A DNA stretch of 45,337 bases, taken from an uncultured Clostridia bacterium. Lineage in GTDB: Bacteria; Bacillota; Clostridia; Oscillospirales; SIG627. Below the pieces are notes generated by a model. The model made no database searches. It saw only the letters and a list, made by a program, of their open reading frames with translations, and was not told where the DNA came from. Of this stretch, positions 27,542-36,585 are shown piece after piece. The translations under genes and the position numbers were made by a program. The stretch lies in the NCBI GenBank assembly GCA_947589595.1, contig CANQBV010000013.1, forward strand, positions 1-45,337, given 5' to 3'. The first letter of the stretch is position 1. Each line of letters opens with the position of its first letter.

Positions 27542-27873
27542 TATCTATGATGTCCGGGCGGACGGCGCCTTCGGCGTACGGAAGCGGTGTACGAAATGCG
27601 ATCACAATCCAATCTTTTCGAAAAATGATCGTATTCCGAAGCTTCCCAAAACCCTTTCAAAAACGACCGTTTACATCAATGCATAGGCGTTCCATTTGGA
27701 AGAAAACGATGCCTAGTCATATAAAAAGAGCAGTCTTATGTCGGACAGAGGTGTTTTGTATCAAAAAGAATTCAGCAAAAGCATTTATATTAACATATAA
27801 ACAACAATTTTTATTAACAAATTAACAAAAAATCCTTTTTTTCTGGGAGGGCGCGCATTTCTTTCGAAAACAA
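27542..27873. other. Intergenic stretch without a recognisable gene
   Basis: About 330 bases between a terminator and the next promoter. The first 200 bases have average composition; 27770-27840 is strongly AT-rich with repeated AACAA/TTAACA words. Two open frames of 97 (plus) and 81 (minus) codons exist but lack ribosome sites, domain signatures and normal codon use, so I do not call them. No riboswitch or T-box signature was found. Confidence 0.5.
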
Positions 27874-27902
27874 TTGATTTTTTTATAATTGTATGATATA
27901 AT
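27874..27902 (+). promoter_or_regulatory. Promoter of the YerB-like lipoprotein gene
   Basis: TTGATT at 27874-27879, 17-base spacer, TATAAT at 27897-27902 with extended TG at 27894-27895. The start codon is at 27972. Confidence 0.75.
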
Positions 27903-27971
27903 ACCTTGATAAGGTATGAAATTTTGGGATTTTCGGCCTTGACCGATTCCCCGATGAAATCAGGTGTTTGT

Positions 27972-29093
27972 ATGAAAAAGAAAATTTTCCGCATTCTTTC
28001 CGTTCTTTTGGCTGTAAGCTTTGTTCTCATCGCCGCCGGCTGTTCTCAGCCGGAGCCGGCTGCGACTACCACCGTCACTTCTGATCCTGTCCAAACGGCT
28101 ACGGAGGAACCCCTTCCGGCTACAACAGAGGAAGTGCCCGTGTTTCGGAACCCTTATACCGGACTTGCCATGGATGAATCGCTGGTGGGCAAACGGCCGA
28201 TCGCCGTGATGTTCAATAACCTCCGCGAGGCTTTACCGCAAAAGGGCATTTCCGCATGCGACGTTGTCTATGAAGTGCTCGCCGAGGGCGGGATTTTAAG
28301 GATGTGCGGTGTCATTCTCGATTATGAAAACGTGTCCGATCTGGGCAGTATGCGCTCGGCGCGCCCGTACTACGTAGAGCTTGCTCTGGCGAACGACGCG
28401 ATTTTTGTGCACGCCGGCGGTACGGAAAGAGCATACGAGGCGATTGCCAATTTTAAGGTCAACGACGTGGACGGTACCAAAAACGGGCCGTTCCGGGTAG
28501 ACGGCAAGGATGTGTTCTGGCGGGATCAGGATCGGCTCAAAGCCGGTCTTGCCTACGAGCACACACTCTTTACCAGCGGTGCGGCTGTGACGGCTGCCAT
28601 CGGTGCACGCCAGTACCGCACCACGCTCAACGACGAAAATTTCACGGCCTTTAAGTTCAAAACCAAAGCCACGGCGCTCGGCACCGGTAAAAGCGCGCTG
28701 GAGATCACGGTGCCGCATTCCAATTATTCCGTTTCCCAATTTAAGTATAATGCCCAAACAGGGCTCTATGAGCACAGTGAATATAACGCGCCGCATATCG
28801 ACGGCAATAACAACGCTCAAATCACCGCGGATAATGTTTTCATCCTCTTTGCCGCGCACAGCCTGTATCCCGGTCAGACCGTAACGGCCTACCAAAAGAT
28901 CGATCTGGTCGGCACGGGAGGCGGTTGGTATTGCTACGGCGGCGAAGCCCAGCAGATCACCTGGAAGCGCGATTCTCAAACCGGCTCTTTCCAATATTTT
29001 GACGCCAGCGGCGCGGAGCTTGCCGTCAACCCCGGCAGAAGCTATATCGCCATCGCCAACCAAAAAATAGAACAAAATATCACCATCTCTTAA
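27972..29093 (+). CDS. DUF3048 (YerB-like) lipoprotein
   Basis: A 373-residue lipoprotein starting MKKKIFRILS; lipobox IAAGC with Cys24 as anchor, then a Thr/Pro/Glu linker. The mature domain matches DUF3048: NPYTGL, KRPIAVMFNN, CDVVYEVLAEGG, GSMRSARPYY and FVHAGGTERA. YerB-type proteins are surface lipoproteins of unknown biochemical role. The upstream extension of the open frame (22 codons) carries no export signal and is not used. It is 10 bases from argS, which may share its transcript. Confidence 0.88.
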   Translation: MKKKIFRILSVLLAVSFVLIAAGCSQPEPAATTTVTSDPVQTATEEPLPATTEEVPVFRNPYTGLAMDESLVGKRPIAVMFNNLREALPQKGISACDVVYEVLAEGGILRMCGVILDYENVSDLGSMRSARPYYVELALANDAIFVHAGGTERAYEAIANFKVNDVDGTKNGPFRVDGKDVFWRDQDRLKAGLAYEHTLFTSGAAVTAAIGARQYRTTLNDENFTAFKFKTKATALGTGKSALEITVPHSNYSVSQFKYNAQTGLYEHSEYNAPHIDGNNNAQITADNVFILFAAHSLYPGQTVTAYQKIDLVGTGGGWYCYGGEAQQITWKRDSQTGSFQYFDASGAELAVNPGRSYIAIANQKIEQNITIS

Positions 29094-29103
29094 AGGGACT
29101 TCT

Positions 29104-30804
29104 ATGAACGTACTCAAACGGCAAATTGCAGAAAAAATCGCTTCGGTCGCGGCGAATCCCGCCCTTTCGGCCGAAACGCTTCTGGACTTTTTCGATACGC
29201 CCCCCAATCCCGAAATGGGGGATCTGGCACTGGCGTGCTTCCGGCTTTCCAAAGTGCTGCGGAAAAGCCCGGTCGCCATCGCTTCGGAACTGTGCGAAGC
29301 GCTTTCGCAGGATCTTCCCGCCGGTATTGCGCGGGTGGAAAATGCTTCCGGGTATTTGAATTTCTTTATTGCCGATTCCTACCGGGTCGATCAGCTCCGC
29401 TCCATTTTAAAGGCGGGCGCTGATTTCGGAAAAAACGAAATCGGAAAAGGCAAAACCATGGTCATCGATTATTCCTCCCCGAATATTGCCAAGCGCTTTC
29501 ACATCGGTCATCTCGGGACGACGATCATCGGCCATTCGATCAAATTGATTCACGAATTTTCCGGCTTTCACTGTATCGGGATCAATTACCTCGGCGATTG
29601 GGGCACCCAATACGGCAAGCTTGTGGTAGCATTCAAGCACTGGGGCGATGAAGAAAAGATCAGGCAGGAGGGGATCGACGAGCTGAACCGCCTGTACGTC
29701 CTGTTCGGCACGGAGGCGGAAAAGAACCCCGCGATCCAGGACGAGGCACGCGAGGAATTCCATAAGCTTGAAAACGGCGATGAGGAAAACCTGCGTTTGT
29801 GGCGGCTTTTCAAGCAGATCAGCCTGGAGCGCTACCTGCAGACCTATGAGCTTTTGGGGATTCATTTCGACAGCTTCAACGGCGAGAGCTTTTACAGTGA
29901 TAAAATGCCCGCCGTTATTGAGGAATTAAGAGAGAAAAATCTTTTAAAGCTTGACGACGGCGCTTCTCTTGTCGATCTTTCCGCCTATAATATGCCGCCG
30001 TGCCTCATTTTAAAGCGCGACGGTTCCTCGCTCTATCCCACGCGCGATATCGCCGCCGCTTTGTGGCGGAAAAAGGAATATCAGTTCGACAAATGTATTT
30101 ACGTTACCAGTGCCGGGCAGAGCCTGCATTTTGCCCAGTGGTTCAAGGTAGTGGGGCTGATGGGCTACGATTGGGAAGATCAGCTCATCCACGTGCCCTA
30201 CGGCACCTTTAGTATCAACGGGGAAAAGATTGCTTCCCGTACCGGCAACGTGGTTCTTTTGGACGATCTGTTCGACGAAGCCATTGAAAAAGCCGGCGCG
30301 ATCATCGAAGAAAAAAATCCCGATCTTGAGGACAAACAAAGCGTGGCCGAGGCCGTGGGAATCGGCGCGATCATTTTTAACAGCCTTTTGGCAAACCGTA
30401 TTAAGGACGTTAATTTCAACTGGTCGGAAGCGCTGAATTTTGAAGGAAATACCGGGCCGTACGCCCAGTATACTTACGCCCGCGCCTGCAGCATTCTGCG
30501 GAAAAACGAAGAATCGGAAATTGAAAATGCCGTTTCGCTGCAGCCGGAGGAAAAGGAACTGCTTGCCAGCCTTTCCTCTTTCCCGGAAAAAGTTGTGCGT
30601 GCGCTCAATGAGTATGAACCGTCTGTAATTACCCGCTATATTTTAGAAGTGTGCCAGAATTTCAACCGCTTTTATAACGTTTGCTCGATCCAGAAATCGG
30701 AAGGCGCCGAAAAAGCATTCCGTCTGGGTCTTTGCCGGGCTGTAAAGAATATTCTCGGCAACGCGCTGCATCTGATTGGGCTGCGCACCCCTGAAAAAAT
30801 ATAA
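29104..30804 (+). CDS. argS: Arginyl-tRNA synthetase
   Basis: Class I synthetase that charges tRNA-Arg. 566 residues: N-terminal additional domain (about 1-100), catalytic Rossmann fold with HIGH at 133-136 in RFHIGHLG, a KMSKS-equivalent region reading KIASRTGN near residue 374 (a degenerate form, usual in many ArgS), and a C-terminal DALR anticodon-binding helix bundle (YILEVCQNFNRFYN). Also diagnostic: YLGDWGTQYGKL. No T-box is seen upstream, so this gene appears not to be controlled by uncharged tRNA here. Confidence 0.96.
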   Translation: MNVLKRQIAEKIASVAANPALSAETLLDFFDTPPNPEMGDLALACFRLSKVLRKSPVAIASELCEALSQDLPAGIARVENASGYLNFFIADSYRVDQLRSILKAGADFGKNEIGKGKTMVIDYSSPNIAKRFHIGHLGTTIIGHSIKLIHEFSGFHCIGINYLGDWGTQYGKLVVAFKHWGDEEKIRQEGIDELNRLYVLFGTEAEKNPAIQDEAREEFHKLENGDEENLRLWRLFKQISLERYLQTYELLGIHFDSFNGESFYSDKMPAVIEELREKNLLKLDDGASLVDLSAYNMPPCLILKRDGSSLYPTRDIAAALWRKKEYQFDKCIYVTSAGQSLHFAQWFKVVGLMGYDWEDQLIHVPYGTFSINGEKIASRTGNVVLLDDLFDEAIEKAGAIIEEKNPDLEDKQSVAEAVGIGAIIFNSLLANRIKDVNFNWSEALNFEGNTGPYAQYTYARACSILRKNEESEIENAVSLQPEEKELLASLSSFPEKVVRALNEYEPSVITRYILEVCQNFNRFYNVCSIQKSEGAEKAFRLGLCRAVKNILGNALHLIGLRTPEKI

Positions 30805-30829
30805 TCCGTTTCAATTTTGGAGGAAAACC

Positions 30830-31546
30830 ATGTCCGGACATTCTAAATGGAATAACATCAAGCATAAAAAAGAAAAAACCGACGCGCAAAAAGCCAAGGT
30901 CTTTACCAAAGTCGGCAAAGAAATCGCCATGGCGGTCAAGGCGAGCGGGGCAGACCCTTCCGCCAATTCCAAGCTGCGCGATCTGATCCAAAAGGCCAAA
31001 TCGCTCAACGTGCCCAATGATAATATCGACCGTATCATCAAAAAAGCGGCTTCTTCCGATTCCGAAAACTACGAAGCAATCGTTTATGAGGGCTACGGCC
31101 CCAACGGCATTGCCGTGATCGTTGAGTGCGCTACCGATAACCGCAACCGCACCGGCGCCGATCTGCGCCATTATTTTGATAAATTCGGCGGCAATCTCGG
31201 TACCACCGGCTGCGTTTCTTACCTCTTTTCCGATAAAGGTGTGATCCTGGTTGATCCCGAAGGCGTCAACGAAGATCAGATTATGGAGGACGCGCTGGAG
31301 GCCGGCGCCGAGGATATCGGCCTGGAGGACGACGTTTTTGAAATTCTCACCCAGCCCGCCGATCTTTATACGGTGAAGGAAGCACTGGAAGGAAAATACA
31401 GCATCCTTTCCTGCGAAGAAGAAAAAATCCCCTCAACTTACGTCGAACTGACGGACGAAGAAGCCACGGTTAAAATGCAAAAGCTTCTCGATGCACTGGA
31501 AGATAACGACGACGTGCAAAATGTTTGGCATAACTGGGAAGAATAG
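30830..31546 (+). CDS. yebC: YebC/PmpR family protein
   Basis: A 238-residue protein beginning MSGHSKWNNIKHKKEKTDAQ, the hallmark of the family, with VYEGYGPNGIAVIVE and CATDNRNRT further on. First described as DNA-binding regulators; more recent work points to a translation role at stalling sequences, so the old regulator name should be read with care. The ATG at 30830 has GGAGG at a good distance; the longer frame into argS lacks support. Three bases separate it from the next gene. Confidence 0.94.
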   Translation: MSGHSKWNNIKHKKEKTDAQKAKVFTKVGKEIAMAVKASGADPSANSKLRDLIQKAKSLNVPNDNIDRIIKKAASSDSENYEAIVYEGYGPNGIAVIVECATDNRNRTGADLRHYFDKFGGNLGTTGCVSYLFSDKGVILVDPEGVNEDQIMEDALEAGAEDIGLEDDVFEILTQPADLYTVKEALEGKYSILSCEEEKIPSTYVELTDEEATVKMQKLLDALEDNDDVQNVWHNWEE

Positions 31547-31549
31547 GAT

Positions 31550-32326
31550 ATGAAAAAAGAAGAGGAAAAAAAGCGCGATTCTTCATTTGCGGAAGGAGCC
31601 ATTTCCATCCTTTCCGTCTTGCAGCATCATTCGCGCCCTATTTTCCGGATTCTTGTTTTGCCCGACGTAAAAAAGGAGGAAACGAATCTTGGAAAGCTTT
31701 TCCGTCTGGCAAAAAAAGAAAAAATCCCCATCGAGCTTTCCAGCCCCGCTTTTTTCGAAAGCGTTACTACCGGGCATACGCACGGCGGCGTGATCGCCGA
31801 GGTCGGCAGCCGCAAAATGCTTTCCCCGGAGGAGGTTTTTGCTCCCGAAAACGGCTTTGTTTTCCTGCTGTGCGGCCTGGAGGATCCGTTTAATTTCGGC
31901 TGCGCAGTGCGTTCATTCTACGCTGCCGGCGCCACCGGCATGGTGCTGACGCCGCGCAACTGGCTTTCCGCCGCCGGGGTCACCATTCGTTCCTCCGCCG
32001 GCGCCACCGAGGCGGTTCCCTGCGCCGTTGCCGAGGATAACGAGGCGCTGATCGCCCTTGCCCGGGCGCGCGGCTACCGCGTTGTCTGCGCTTCGGAAAA
32101 GGATTCCACGCCGCTTTTTTCGGCGGATTTAAAAAAACCGCTGTTTCTGATTGTCGGCGGGGAAAAACGCGGCATCACCAAAGACCTTTTAAAGGCTTCG
32201 GATTTGCGGGTACGCATTCCGTACGGCCGAAATTTTTCCGCTTCGCTCACGGCTTCCGGCGCTGCCGCCGTGTGCGCCTTTGAGGTATTTCGCCAAAACC
32301 AAATTTGTAAAGGAGAAGGAATATGA
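31550..32326 (+). CDS. TrmH-family (SPOUT) RNA 2'-O-methyltransferase-like protein
   Basis: A 258-residue protein with an N-terminal substrate-binding domain (about 1-95, containing TGHTHGGVIAEV) and a C-terminal SPOUT knot. Motif 1 is intact, EDPFNFGCAVRSFYAAG with Asn and Arg. Motif 2 is IVGGEKRGI. Motif 3 normally reads SLN; here it aligns as SLTASGAAAVCAFE, with Thr (about residue 234) at the Asn position. The family methylates ribose in rRNA or tRNA; the changed motif 3 may alter activity, and the target is unknown. The stop overlaps the next start by four bases (ATGA). Confidence 0.82.
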   Translation: MKKEEEKKRDSSFAEGAISILSVLQHHSRPIFRILVLPDVKKEETNLGKLFRLAKKEKIPIELSSPAFFESVTTGHTHGGVIAEVGSRKMLSPEEVFAPENGFVFLLCGLEDPFNFGCAVRSFYAAGATGMVLTPRNWLSAAGVTIRSSAGATEAVPCAVAEDNEALIALARARGYRVVCASEKDSTPLFSADLKKPLFLIVGGEKRGITKDLLKASDLRVRIPYGRNFSASLTASGAAAVCAFEVFRQNQICKGEGI

Positions 32327-32979
32327 GAGATCAAATTGTAGCTTGGCTGATTCAATTTCTTCTCATGCTGCCGGTGATTTTGCTCTCCCTTTCCGTTCAC
32401 GAATTGGCGCACGGGTGGACTTCCTATCGTTTGGGAGATTCCACCGCCAAATATATGGGCAGGCTTTCGCTGAACCCGTTAAGGCATATCGATCCGCTCG
32501 GTTTTCTGGCGCTTTTGTTTTTCCACGTCGGTTGGGCAAAACCTGTGATGGTGGATCCACGCTATTTCAAAAATCCCAAACGCGATATGGCGCTGGTATC
32601 GCTGGCGGGGCCGCTTTCCAATTTTCTGCTGGCGTTTTTGGCCGCTTTCGTTTATGAAGCCATGGCACATTTTTTGCCCGGCAGCGGCACAGTTATTGAG
32701 ATTTTAAAGCTTCTTGTCTATCTTTTGTTGATCACCAATCTCGGCCTGGGCGTTTTCAACCTGATTCCCATTCCGCCGCTTGACGGCTCAAAAATCCTCT
32801 ACGCCTTTCTGCCGGATCGCATTGTCTATCGGATCATGCCGTATGAATTGTATATCCGTCTGGCGCTCCTTGTTCTTCTTTGGCTGGGCTTTTTGAGCAG
32901 ACCGATTCATTTCTTGGTCGATCTGTTGTATCAGGGCTTTGTGTGGCTCCCTCATTTGCTGTTCGGAGGGATCGTATAG
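32323..32979 (+). CDS. Site-2-type intramembrane zinc metalloprotease (M50), FwdA-less short form
   Basis: A 218-residue membrane protein with about six helices. Zinc site HELAH at 26-30 (His26, Glu27, His30) and the third ligand Asp154 in NLIPIPPLDGSK; NPLRHIDPLG at about 51-60 is also typical. It lacks a PDZ domain and so belongs to the short group with unknown substrates rather than to RseP/SpoIVFB with known targets. In this gene order (upstream of scpA) such proteases are common in Clostridia. The stop shares a base with the GTG start of scpA. Confidence 0.9.
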   Translation: MRDQIVAWLIQFLLMLPVILLSLSVHELAHGWTSYRLGDSTAKYMGRLSLNPLRHIDPLGFLALLFFHVGWAKPVMVDPRYFKNPKRDMALVSLAGPLSNFLLAFLAAFVYEAMAHFLPGSGTVIEILKLLVYLLLITNLGLGVFNLIPIPPLDGSKILYAFLPDRIVYRIMPYELYIRLALLVLLWLGFLSRPIHFLVDLLYQGFVWLPHLLFGGIV

Positions 32980-33725
32980 TGCCGCAGGATAGCTTGAATT
33001 TTAAACTGGAAATTTTCGACGGCCCGCTGGATCTGTTGCTCACGCTGATCAACAAGCAGAAAATCAATATCTACGATATTCCCATCGCCGAGATTTTGGA
33101 GCAGTATTTACAGTACATGGAATTGGCGCAGATTTATAACGCCGAGCTTTCCAGCGAGTTTATCGTCATGGCGTGCGAGCTTTTATATATCAAGTCGCGC
33201 ATGCTGCTCCCGCAGGAGGACGACGAGGAAGACCCGCGTGAGGATCTGGTCAAATCCCTCCTTGAATATTCCGAAGTCAAAGCCACCGCGGCATATTTGG
33301 CGACCCGTGCCGAAAAGTATTTGAAACGCTATTACCCGACGCCGCAGGAACCGGTTGTCAAAATAGAAGTGCTGGAATACGACGCCGCGCTTCTTTGGAA
33401 AGCGTTCCGCGATATGCGTACAGCGCTGAAAGAAGAGCGCGAACGCAAAAAGAAAGAAGACGTCCAGAAAATTTTCTCCGTCAAAGTCGCCCCCGTGGAG
33501 TCGAAAGTGGTGTTTGTTCTGCGCCGTTTGGTAAAATCGCTTCCGCTGGGCAATGCGGTATCCTTTGAAGCGATGATCGCAGAGCAGGGCACCAAAAGCG
33601 ACCGGGTGGCAACTTTCCTTGCCATTTTGGAGCTGGTACAAACCGGCAGGATTCATTTTCACCGCAGCAGCCGGGATTATATCATCAGTCTCAATCCCGG
33701 AAAAAAAGAAAGGGCAAGTGTGTAA
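32979..33725 (+). CDS. scpA: Segregation and condensation protein A
   Basis: Kleisin subunit that bridges SMC heads and binds ScpB in chromosome condensation and segregation. The GTG at 32979 (one-base overlap with the protease stop, GGAGGG at about 32965) gives 248 residues starting with the typical FKLEIFDGPLDLLLTLI. The C-terminal winged helix that binds the SMC head is recognisable (SFEAMI and LAILELVQTGRIHF). Three in-frame upstream residues classes in the protease gene are not used. scpB follows directly after the stop codon. Confidence 0.95.
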   Translation: MPQDSLNFKLEIFDGPLDLLLTLINKQKINIYDIPIAEILEQYLQYMELAQIYNAELSSEFIVMACELLYIKSRMLLPQEDDEEDPREDLVKSLLEYSEVKATAAYLATRAEKYLKRYYPTPQEPVVKIEVLEYDAALLWKAFRDMRTALKEERERKKKEDVQKIFSVKVAPVESKVVFVLRRLVKSLPLGNAVSFEAMIAEQGTKSDRVATFLAILELVQTGRIHFHRSSRDYIISLNPGKKERASV

Positions 33726-34313
33726 ATGGAATTTTCGTTAAAATTCGTCAGCTACGAAAAAGGATATCTTGTCAACGCCATGGAAGCGGTGCTTTTTGCC
33801 GGCGGAGAGCCGGTGGAAGCCGAAAAGCTGGCGGCCCTTTTTGAGATCACGAAAATGGAAGTAGCCCTGGTCGCCGAGGAATTGCAGGAGCGCTTGAAAA
33901 AAAAGGATTCCTCCTTTGAGCTCTGTATTTTAGAAAACGCCTATCAGCTTTGCACCAAAGCCGCCTACGGCGACACCGTACAGAAATTTCTGGAAATCAA
34001 AAGAACCGCGCCGATTTCCAAGGCCGCGTTGGAAGCACTGGCGATCGTGGCATATAAGCAGCCGGTCACCAAAGGCTATATTGAGCAGGTGCGCGGCGTG
34101 GACTGCAGCGGCATTGTGAACACCCTGCTGCAGCGGGAGCTGATTTGTGAATGCGGCAGGCTCGACGCCCCCGGCAGGCCGATCCTTTATGAAACTACCG
34201 CCAATTTTCTGCGCTGCTTCGGGCTCCGTTCCTTAAAAGAATTGCCCGGGGACAATTCCGTTCAGCTTGATCTCAAGGAAGCTGCCGGAAGTATCGGTGC
34301 GGATTCCGTATGA
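33726..34313 (+). CDS. scpB: Segregation and condensation protein B
   Basis: Winged-helix partner of ScpA in the SMC complex. 195 residues with the blocks MEAVLFAGGEPVEAEKLA, ALEALAIVAYKQPVTK and EIEQ-like IEQVRGVDCSGIV, followed by LLQRELI and GRPILYETT. The ATG follows the scpA stop with no gap and the stop overlaps the next start (ATGA). Confidence 0.95.
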   Translation: MEFSLKFVSYEKGYLVNAMEAVLFAGGEPVEAEKLAALFEITKMEVALVAEELQERLKKKDSSFELCILENAYQLCTKAAYGDTVQKFLEIKRTAPISKAALEALAIVAYKQPVTKGYIEQVRGVDCSGIVNTLLQRELICECGRLDAPGRPILYETTANFLRCFGLRSLKELPGDNSVQLDLKEAAGSIGADSV

Positions 34314-34915
34314 TCGCGCTGTATATTCTCGGCGCGCTGGCGCTTCTGATCGTTTTGGTTCTGTTTCTCAATTTGCATATTACCTTTTCCTATCAGGATC
34401 AGATCGATATTACCTGCCGCATCCTTTTTATTCGCTTTCATGTGCTTTCGCTCGTGGAACGCATGCAAAAAAAAGGAAAGGACGCGCCGAAAAAGAAGCC
34501 CGACGCCCCCAAAAAGGAAAAGGAATCGGTCAAAAAAGGGCGAGGCTCTCCGCGCGATTTTCTGGAATTTATTCTGCTTATTACGCGGATCGTCCGGGAA
34601 GGCGTCGCGCTGCTTTTCGATAAAATCCATATCAAGCTTTCCCTGCTGCAGGTTTCCTTCGGCACGGAAGACGCCGCTTCCACCGCGCTTTTATACGGCG
34701 CCGTCACGCAGGCGGCATATGGCCTGGTTGCACTGCTGCAGCGGTTCTCTCACTTCGCCTATAATCCGGAGGCGCTTACCCTCCGTCCCGATTTTACCGG
34801 GAAAGAGAGCAGCTTTGCCATTCACCTGACCATCCGCTTGAAACCCATTCATCTTTTGCAAGTATTTTTCCATTCATATTTTCTTTTTCTGGAAGGAAAG
34901 GACGGTAAAAAATGA
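34310..34915 (+). CDS. DUF2953-like membrane-anchored protein
   Basis: A 201-residue protein: one N-terminal membrane helix (about 2-22), a strand-rich segment, a Lys/Pro/Glu-rich linker (about 55-82) and a C-terminal part with the family block FGTEDAASTALLYGAVTQAA. DUF2953 proteins accompany the sporulation protein GerW/YtfJ in many spore formers; function unknown. It overlaps scpB and gerW by four bases each, so it is part of a tightly coupled unit. Confidence 0.78.
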   Translation: MIALYILGALALLIVLVLFLNLHITFSYQDQIDITCRILFIRFHVLSLVERMQKKGKDAPKKKPDAPKKEKESVKKGRGSPRDFLEFILLITRIVREGVALLFDKIHIKLSLLQVSFGTEDAASTALLYGAVTQAAYGLVALLQRFSHFAYNPEALTLRPDFTGKESSFAIHLTIRLKPIHLLQVFFHSYFLFLEGKDGKK

Positions 34916-35376
34916 GCGAAATTCCATTGAAGCAAGTGATTGACAGTTCTCTGGAAAATATCAAAAAAGTATTGGATGCCGATACGGTTGTCGGCACGCC
35001 GATCTCGCTGCCGAACGACGTCACGATCATCCCCATTTCGAAAGTCAGCTGCGGGTTCACCTCCGGCGGTGTGGATTTTGACGGTAAACTGAATCCCCGC
35101 CGTGAAGTGCCGCATTTCGGCGGCGGCAATGCAGCGGGTGTTTCCGTGACTCCGGTCACCTTTCTGGTGATCCAGGGGGAGGACGTGCGCATTATGAACG
35201 TCAACGGCACCAGCGCTTCCTCCGAAAGCGCGGTCGTTAGCACCATTTCAGATCTGGTGGAAAAATCGCCGGCGATTTTTGCCAAACTCAAATCGTTTTT
35301 CAAAAAAGAGAAAGACGATGAAGAGAAAGAAGCCGAAGAAATCGTCGAAGAGGGCAGCGAGAAAACCGAAGCATGA
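34912..35376 (+). CDS. gerW: GerW (YtfJ) family sporulation protein
   Basis: A 154-residue protein with the GerW core: LPNDVTIIPISKVSCGFTSG, then GGGNAAGVSVTPVTFLVIQG and a helical C-terminal part ending in a Lys/Glu-rich tail. In Bacillus the homologue is made in the forespore and needed for normal germination. Its presence is the main direct hint that the organism belongs to a sporulating lineage, although the family also occurs in non-sporulating relatives. Confidence 0.9.
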   Translation: MSEIPLKQVIDSSLENIKKVLDADTVVGTPISLPNDVTIIPISKVSCGFTSGGVDFDGKLNPRREVPHFGGGNAAGVSVTPVTFLVIQGEDVRIMNVNGTSASSESAVVSTISDLVEKSPAIFAKLKSFFKKEKDDEEKEAEEIVEEGSEKTEA

Positions 35377-35421
35377 TTTTTCTTTCCTCCCAATATAATG
35401 AATCAAAAAAGGGAGGAAATT

Positions 35422-36576
35422 ATGAAAAAAAACGGGTTTCGTTTGCTTTGTGCGCTGCTTGGCGCGATCCTGCTTTCCGGTTCTTGTTTGGCCGCGGAAA
35501 GCCCTACGCCCGCTGTGGTGGAAACGGCAGTTTCCGTTTCGGCGGAAAGCTATTGCCTTATGGATGGGGAAACGGGAAGGATCCTTTCGTCTTCCCATGC
35601 CGACGCACGTCTTCCCATTGCCAGTACCACCAAAATACTTACCTGCCTTGTTGCGCTTGACGCGTGCGATCCGGACGCCATGGTTACCATCACAAAAGAA
35701 GCCGTGGGGATAGAAGGCTCTTCCATGTACCTGTACGCGGGAGAAAAACTGACCCTGCGGGATCTTTTGTACGGGCTCATGCTCGAAAGCGCCAACGACG
35801 CTGCCGTGGCGATCGCGCTGGCGGTTTCCGGCAGCATCGAGGGCTTTGCGGAGCTGATGAACCAAAAGGCGCAGCAGCTTGGCATGAAAAATTCCCATTT
35901 TGTCAATCCCAACGGCCTTTCCGACGAGGGGCATTATTCCTCCGCCTACGATCTTTCCCTTTTAATGAAAGCGGGACTGCAAAATCAAACCTTTGCTGAA
36001 ATCGTTCAGACAAAGTCCTGTGAAATCAAGTACCGCGAGGGGAAAACGCAGCTTCTTTCCAATCATAATCGTCTTTTGCGCACGCTCGCCAGCTGCATCG
36101 GCGGCAAAACCGGCTATACCATTCTTGCCGGTCGCTGCCTGGTCTCTGCCGCCCGTCAGGACGGCAAAACGCTGATCTGCACCACCCTGAACGACCGTAA
36201 CGATTGGGCGGATCATAAAGAACTATACGAATACGGCTTTTCGCTTTATGAAAACAAAGTGATCGCCGCCAAAGGAGAGCTTGTGCGTACCCTGCCCGTA
36301 GTCGGCGGTGAAAAAAGCGAGGTGGCGGTGTGCAATTTGGAGGAGGTCGTTTTGCCCGTTTTTGCTTCACAGGAGGTCGAAATGCGCTATGAATTGCCGG
36401 CTTTCCTCTATGCGCCCGTGGCGGTAAGCGCCGGAGAGCCGGTAGGGGAATGCATCCTTTCGCAGGATGGGGTGGAGCTTGCGCGCTGCCCGCTCTTTGC
36501 AGCGGAAGAAGTTGCCTATCATCACACACTCTCCTTTTGGGAGCGGCTTTGGCAGACAATCAAATCTTGGTTTTAA
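35422..36576 (+). CDS. D-alanyl-D-alanine carboxypeptidase (DacF-type, PBP5 family)
   Basis: Exported serine peptidase that trims the terminal D-Ala from peptidoglycan stem peptides. 384 residues from the ATG at 35422 with GGAGG in front. A signal peptide covers about 1-25 (MKKNGFRLLC to CLAAE). Active-site motifs: Ser68-x-x-Lys71 in IASTTK, SAN at 123-125 and KTG at 229-231. A beta-rich PBP5-type C-terminal domain (about 275-360) precedes a short hydrophobic/aromatic end (SFWERLWQTIKSWF) that is likely an amphipathic membrane anchor. Its place next to gerW suggests a sporulation-type DacF, but this is inference. Confidence 0.92.
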   Translation: MKKNGFRLLCALLGAILLSGSCLAAESPTPAVVETAVSVSAESYCLMDGETGRILSSSHADARLPIASTTKILTCLVALDACDPDAMVTITKEAVGIEGSSMYLYAGEKLTLRDLLYGLMLESANDAAVAIALAVSGSIEGFAELMNQKAQQLGMKNSHFVNPNGLSDEGHYSSAYDLSLLMKAGLQNQTFAEIVQTKSCEIKYREGKTQLLSNHNRLLRTLASCIGGKTGYTILAGRCLVSAARQDGKTLICTTLNDRNDWADHKELYEYGFSLYENKVIAAKGELVRTLPVVGGEKSEVAVCNLEEVVLPVFASQEVEMRYELPAFLYAPVAVSAGEPVGECILSQDGVELARCPLFAAEEVAYHHTLSFWERLWQTIKSWF

Positions 36577-36585
36577 GTGAAACAT

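Noticed and set aside
27532-28030. Two small open frames (plus 97 codons, minus 81 codons) in the 27.5-28.0 kb gap
   Set aside because: No translation signals or family features; the minus frame runs across a good promoter.
28990-29103. Possible T-box or other riboswitch before argS
   Set aside because: No T-box sequence or antiterminator found; the gap to the upstream gene is only 10 bases.
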